Position numbers and translations under genes: made by a program. A stretch of DNA of 64,000 bases from an uncultured Clostridium sp. (GTDB taxonomy: Bacteria; Bacillota_I; Bacilli_A; RF39; UBA660): contig CAMNJQ010000065.1 of NCBI GenBank assembly GCA_946541575.1, positions 62,001 to 126,000 on the forward strand, given 5' to 3'. Shown piece after piece: positions 59,296 to 64,000 of the stretch (positions within the stretch are counted from its first letter, which is position 1; each line of letters starts with the position of its first letter). Under the pieces are notes generated by a model, which saw nothing but the letters and a program-made list of their open reading frames with translations, had not been told where the DNA came from and did not search any database.

Positions 59296-61207
59296 AAAAT
59301 ATGATTCTTCGTCAATTCAAGTATTAGAAGGATTAGAGGCAGTAAGAAAAAGACCAGGAATGTATATTGGAACAACTGATGTTAAAGGATTACATCATTT
59401 AGTATGGGAAATAGTAGATAACTCAATAGATGAAGCATTAGCTGGTTTTTGTAAAAATATAGAAGTTGTAATTAATAAAGATAATTCTATTACAGTAAAA
59501 GATGATGGACGTGGTATTCCAGTAGATATACATCCAAAAACAAAAAAATCAACTGTAGAAACAGTTTATACAGTGCTACATGCTGGTGGAAAATTTGGTG
59601 GTGGAGGATATAAAGTATCTGGTGGACTTCACGGAGTTGGAGCATCTGTCGTAAATGCATTATCAAAATGGCTTGAAGTAAAAGTATATAAAAATGGAAA
59701 AGTATATTTTATTAGATTTGAAAATGGTGGTCATACTGTAGAACCTTTAAAAGAAATAGGAGATTGTGAAGAAAATAGAACAGGAACTACTGTTACATTT
59801 AAACCAGATCCTGATATATTTGATTCTGATATTTATGATTACAACACATTAATGGTTAGAATAAGAGAACTTGCATTCTTAAATAAAGGATTATCAATAA
59901 ACCTTAGAGACGATAGAGATGATGAAGATACTACAGGAGAAACATTCTTATATGAAGGTGGTATTAGTGAATATGTAAAATTTATTAATACAGGGAAAAC
60001 ACCAGTACATGATGATATTATTCACCTAGAAGGTGAAGAAGACGGAGTATTCTTTGAAGTAGCAATGCAATACAACACTGGATATAATGAAAATATTTAC
60101 TCGTTTGTTAATAACATTAATACTCATGATGGTGGAACTCATGAAGAAGGAGTAAGACGTGCACTTACAAGAGTTATTAACAATTATGCTAGAAAAAATA
60201 ATATATTAAAAGAAAAGGATGAACCATTAACTGGAGATGACGTTAAAGAAGGATTAACAATGATTATTTCATGCAAGCATCCAAATCCACAATTTGAAGG
60301 TCAGACAAAAGGTAGGCTAGGAAATTCAGAAGTAAGAAAACTAGCTGATAACGTATTTTCACAGGGATTTGAAAGATTTTTACTAGAAAATCCAGATGAT
60401 GCTAGAGCAATTGTTAGTAAAGCAATGTTAGCATGTAGAGCACGTAATGCAGCAAGAAAAGCAAGAGAAATAACAAGAAAAAGTGACTTAGCTACTACAA
60501 ATTTCTTTGGAAAACTATCAGATTGTAAGAGTAAAGATCCTAAAGTTTCTGAAATCTTTATAGTCGAGGGAGATTCAGCAGGTGGATCTGCTAAAAAAGG
60601 AAGAGATTCCATGACTCAAGCTATTCTTCCTTTAAGAGGAAAAATATTAAATGTAGAAAAAGCAAGACTTGATAGAGCACTATCAAATGAAGAAATTAGA
60701 ACAATAATAACAGCATTTGGAACTGGTATTGGAGAAGAATTTGATTTATCTAAATTAAGATATGACAAAATAATAATAATGACCGATGCCGATGTAGATG
60801 GATCTCACATAAGAGTATTATTGTTAACTTTATTCTATAGATTTTTTAAACCAATAGTTGAAGCAGGGCATGTATATGCTGCTCAACCACCATTATTTAG
60901 AATAATGCATGGAAAAACAAGAAAATATGTTTTAAATGAAATTGAACTAGAAAACTACTTAAAAACATTACCTGAAAACGTCAGAACTAGGGCAGAAATC
61001 GCTAGAATGAAAGGATTAGGAGAAATGGACGCTGAAGAGTTAAATGAGACTACAATGGACATAGAAAAGCGTGTATTAAGAAAAATTACTGTAGATGATT
61101 GTGTAGCAGCAGATGCAATATTTGAAAAACTTATGGGTGATGAAGTAGATCCAAGACGTAAATTTATTGAAGAAAACGCTGGATATGTTCAAAATCTTGA
61201 TATTTAG
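59282..61207 (+). CDS. gyrB: DNA gyrase subunit B
   Basis: [38 protein letters not shown]; ends YVQNLDI then TAG. Confidence 0.99.
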   Translation: MMENEKYDSSSIQVLEGLEAVRKRPGMYIGTTDVKGLHHLVWEIVDNSIDEALAGFCKNIEVVINKDNSITVKDDGRGIPVDIHPKTKKSTVETVYTVLHAGGKFGGGGYKVSGGLHGVGASVVNALSKWLEVKVYKNGKVYFIRFENGGHTVEPLKEIGDCEENRTGTTVTFKPDPDIFDSDIYDYNTLMVRIRELAFLNKGLSINLRDDRDDEDTTGETFLYEGGISEYVKFINTGKTPVHDDIIHLEGEEDGVFFEVAMQYNTGYNENIYSFVNNINTHDGGTHEEGVRRALTRVINNYARKNNILKEKDEPLTGDDVKEGLTMIISCKHPNPQFEGQTKGRLGNSEVRKLADNVFSQGFERFLLENPDDARAIVSKAMLACRARNAARKAREITRKSDLATTNFFGKLSDCKSKDPKVSEIFIVEGDSAGGSAKKGRDSMTQAILPLRGKILNVEKARLDRALSNEEIRTIITAFGTGIGEEFDLSKLRYDKIIIMTDADVDGSHIRVLLLTLFYRFFKPIVEAGHVYAAQPPLFRIMHGKTRKYVLNEIELENYLKTLPENVRTRAEIARMKGLGEMDAEELNETTMDIEKRVLRKITVDDCVAADAIFEKLMGDEVDPRRKFIEENAGYVQNLDI

Positions 61208-61222
61208 AAGGAGGTAAGTTGA

Positions 61223-63805
61223 ATGGATAATGAAAATACAAATGAAGAATTAAATGAAGAATTCGATGAATCTCTTGAAAGAGTAGAAATAAATAATTCT
61301 AACTTTGATGGATATTTCCATGAAAGAGATAGTTTAGCTGAGAATAATATAGTAAATGAAGTAAAAACATCATTTTTGGAATACTCAATGAGCGTAATAG
61401 CATCTCGTGCATTACCAGATTTAAGAGATGGATTAAAGCCAGTTCATAGACGTATTTTATGGTCAATGTATGAATCTGGGTATACTCCAGATAAACCTCA
61501 TAGAAAAAGTGCAAAAACAGTTGGAGAAGTTATGGGTAATTACCATCCACATGGTGATTCTTCAATATATGAAGCGATGGTTAGAATGGCACAAGATTTT
61601 AACCAAAGATATATGTTGATAGATGGGCATGGAAACTTTGGTAATATTGAAGGTGATGGAGCTGCAGCAATGCGTTATACAGAATCTAGATTATCAAAGA
61701 TTTCTTTGGAATTACTAAGAGACATTTATAAAGATACAGTTGATATGGATGATAACTTTGATGTAACTAGAAAAGAGCCAAGAGTATTGCCAGGAAGATT
61801 TCCAAATGTTTTAGTTAATGGTGCAATGGGAATTGCAGTAGGAATGGCGACTAATATACCACCACATAATTTAGGTGAGGTAATTGATGGTTGTGTTGCA
61901 TATATAGATAATCCAGAAATTGATACTTTAGGTTTAATGCAATACATAAAAGGGCCTGATTTTCCAACAGGTGGAATAGTTTTAGGTAACTCTGGTATCA
62001 AACAAGCGTACGATACAGGAAGAGGAACGATTACTATAAGAAGTAAAGCTATAATAGAAGATCATGGCACTCATAGTAATATAGTTATCACTGAAGTTCC
62101 ATATGGTGTTAATACAATGGAATTAAAGAATAAAGTAGCAGAGCTTGTTCACAATAAAACTATAGATGGTATATCAGATTATCATACAGATTTAAAAGAT
62201 GGCGTTAAAATTACCATTACTTTAAAGAAGGATGCTAATCCACAAGTAGTATTAAATAATTTATATAAGCATACTAATTTTCAAGTATCATATGGAATAA
62301 TTTTTTTAATGCTAGATGGATTAACACCAAAAACATTAAGTTTAAAATCAATTATATCTAAATATATAGACTTCCAAAAAGAAGTAATAATAAGAAGAAC
62401 AAAATATGATTTAGCCAAAGATGAAAAAAGAGTACACATATTAGAAGGTTATAAGATTGCATTAGATAATATTGATGAAGTTGTTAAAATAATTAGAAAT
62501 GCTGAAACAGATGTTGAGGCAAAAGAAAAATTAATGAGTAGATTTGGATTAACTGAAATTCAAACTGACGCAATACTTGAATTAAGATTAAGAAGATTAA
62601 CAGGATTAGAAAGAGATAAAATTGAAGCAGAATTAAATGAATTATTAGCAGAAATAGAAGAATTAAAATCAATTTTAGCATCTGAACAAAAAGTATTAGA
62701 GATAATCAAAAAAGAAATGTTAGAAATAAAAGCTAAATATAATGATGACAGAAGAACAACAATCGACATGACAGCAATTGATTATATAGAAGACGAATCA
62801 TTAATTCCTGTAGAAAACATATTAGTAGCATTAACAAATAAAGGATATATAAAGAGACTTCCAAACGATACATTTAAATCACAACACAGAGGTGGAGTAG
62901 GAATTAAGGGAATGGCTACAAATGAAGAAGATTTCCCAGAAAAAATCTTATCTATGAAAACTCATGATTATATACTTTTATTTAGTAATTTAGGAAAAGT
63001 ATATAGAATGAAAGGATATGAAATTCCAGAATTTTCAAGGCAAGCAAAAGGATTGCCTATAATAAATTTATTGCCACTAGAAAAAGAGGAAAAAATCACA
63101 TCAGTAGTAGAAGTAAACGAAGAAAGTGATCAAACATTCTTAACATTTGTTACAAAGAGTGGACTAGTAAAGAGAACCTCAAGGGAAGAATTTGAAAATA
63201 TAAGAACAAATGGTAAAAAAGCAATTATCTTAAAAGAGAATGATGAACTAATCGCAGTAAGAAAAACTGATGGTAATAAAGAAATAATTATTGGAGCTTC
63301 AAATGGAAAATTAGTAAGATTTAATGAAACAGAAGTTCGAATAATGGGAAGAGGAAGTTCTGGAGTTAAAGGAATTGAATTAGAGGACAATGAACATGTT
63401 GTTGGAGCAGAAGTTGTAGAAAAAGATGCAAATGTATTAATAGTAACTGAAAAAGGTTATGGAAAGAAAACACCAATAGATGAATATAGATTAACTCATA
63501 GGGGAAGTAAAGGTGTAAAAACATTAAATGTAACCGATAAAAATGGTGAATTAGTATCATTAAGAACTGTATATGAAGATGAAGATTTGTTGATAATTAC
63601 AGATAGTGGTATGACTATAAGAATGGATATAGCGCAAATCTCAACATTAAGTAGAAATACTCAAGGAGTAAGATTAATAAATCTAAAAGATGAGCAAAAA
63701 GTATCTGCAACAGCAATAATTGAAAAAAATAATGAAGAGGAAAATATTGAGAATAATCAAGAAAATCAAACAGATGTTGTAGAAGAAGATAATAAAGAGG
63801 AATAA
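61223..63805 (+). CDS. gyrA: DNA gyrase subunit A
   Basis: [45 protein letters not shown]-terminal beta-propeller repeats. Confidence 0.99.
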   Translation: MDNENTNEELNEEFDESLERVEINNSNFDGYFHERDSLAENNIVNEVKTSFLEYSMSVIASRALPDLRDGLKPVHRRILWSMYESGYTPDKPHRKSAKTVGEVMGNYHPHGDSSIYEAMVRMAQDFNQRYMLIDGHGNFGNIEGDGAAAMRYTESRLSKISLELLRDIYKDTVDMDDNFDVTRKEPRVLPGRFPNVLVNGAMGIAVGMATNIPPHNLGEVIDGCVAYIDNPEIDTLGLMQYIKGPDFPTGGIVLGNSGIKQAYDTGRGTITIRSKAIIEDHGTHSNIVITEVPYGVNTMELKNKVAELVHNKTIDGISDYHTDLKDGVKITITLKKDANPQVVLNNLYKHTNFQVSYGIIFLMLDGLTPKTLSLKSIISKYIDFQKEVIIRRTKYDLAKDEKRVHILEGYKIALDNIDEVVKIIRNAETDVEAKEKLMSRFGLTEIQTDAILELRLRRLTGLERDKIEAELNELLAEIEELKSILASEQKVLEIIKKEMLEIKAKYNDDRRTTIDMTAIDYIEDESLIPVENILVALTNKGYIKRLPNDTFKSQHRGGVGIKGMATNEEDFPEKILSMKTHDYILLFSNLGKVYRMKGYEIPEFSRQAKGLPIINLLPLEKEEKITSVVEVNEESDQTFLTFVTKSGLVKRTSREEFENIRTNGKKAIILKENDELIAVRKTDGNKEIIIGASNGKLVRFNETEVRIMGRGSSGVKGIELEDNEHVVGAEVVEKDANVLIVTEKGYGKKTPIDEYRLTHRGSKGVKTLNVTDKNGELVSLRTVYEDEDLLIITDSGMTIRMDIAQISTLSRNTQGVRLINLKDEQKVSATAIIEKNNEEENIENNQENQTDVVEEDNKEE

Positions 63806-63820
63806 TCCTCTTTTTTTGTG
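63794..63820 (+). terminator. Terminator after gyrA
   Basis: AAAGAGGA-ATAA-TCCTCTTT plus T tract. Confidence 0.88.
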
Positions 63821-63831
63821 GAAAAAATATT

Positions 63832-63860
63832 TGCTATTTTAAAATAGTTAATGTATAATT
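63832..63860 (+). promoter_or_regulatory. Promoter for SRP RNA
   Basis: TTGCTA-17 nt-TATAAT immediately upstream. Confidence 0.65.
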
Positions 63861-63865
63861 TAATT

Positions 63866-63946
63866 GATGCAATAAGTACGGCAGAACCAGGTCAGGACAG
63901 GAATGTAGCAGCCTTAATGCTTTTATATTTAGTACTTATGTGCATC
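63866..63946 (+). ncRNA. ffs: Signal recognition particle RNA (small bacterial type)
   Basis: ACCAGGTCAGGACAGGAATGTAGCAGCC core with GGAA tetraloop and GATGCA...TGCATC closing stem, then T tract. Confidence 0.92.
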
Positions 63947-63965
63947 ATTTTTTTTGGAGTTATTT

Positions 63966-64000
63966 ATGGAAAAAGAAATGATAGAAAGATATATGGAAAT
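63966..64000 (+). CDS. Unidentified CDS, N-terminus only (truncated by window edge)
   Basis: SD-like GGAG then ATG: MEKEMIERYME... Confidence 0.4.
   Translation, partial: MEKEMIERYME

Noticed and set aside
60301-60612. Minus-strand ORFs opposite gyrB and gyrA (also 59010..59375, 61299..61514, 61726..62001, 63130..63390)
   Set aside because: All antisense to highly conserved gyrase or RecF sequence with shadow-type composition.
1-64000. CRISPR arrays, transposons, integrases, tRNA or rRNA genes
   Set aside because: No spaced repeat arrays, transposase/integrase motifs or tRNA/rRNA signatures recognised.

Overview
AT-rich chromosomal window from a low-GC Gram-positive (Firmicutes/Mollicutes-like) bacterium, centred on the replication origin. 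Nearly all genes left of ~54.5 kb are on the minus strand and all genes to the right are on the plus strand. The switch falls in an intergenic region with DnaA boxes between rpmH and dnaA. Left arm, read outward from the origin: rpmH-rnpA-yidC-jag-mnmE-mnmG-rsmG, two ParB-family genes with parA, ychF, an NAD-salvage cluster with an NrtR-like regulator, rpsF-ssb-rpsR, divIC-tilS-ftsH, dusB, clpC-like, prfB, ftsEX, an M23 hydrolase, uvrB-(radical SAM)-uvrA, lgt, secE-nusG-rplK-rplA and the rplJ leader. Right arm: dnaA-dnaN-comK-like-recF-gyrB-gyrA-SRP RNA. I saw no mobile element, CRISPR array, tRNA or rRNA. Main points for follow-up: (1) a ClpC-like protein whose second ATPase has degenerate Walker A and B motifs but keeps a VGF loop; (2) a ParB/Noc paralogue with an FG-nucleoporin-like low-complexity linker; (3) a zinc-ribbon membrane protein interrupted by one in-frame TAG inside an internally duplicated module; (4) a ComK-like gene between dnaN and recF with two 10-bp-phased Spo0A-box-like repeats upstream; (5) an NAD-salvage cluster with a perfect palindrome over its promoter; (6) a radical SAM/SPASM gene between uvrB and uvrA; (7) prfB with its programmed +1 frameshift; (8) a tandem pair with near-identical membrane anchors and divergent ectodomains.
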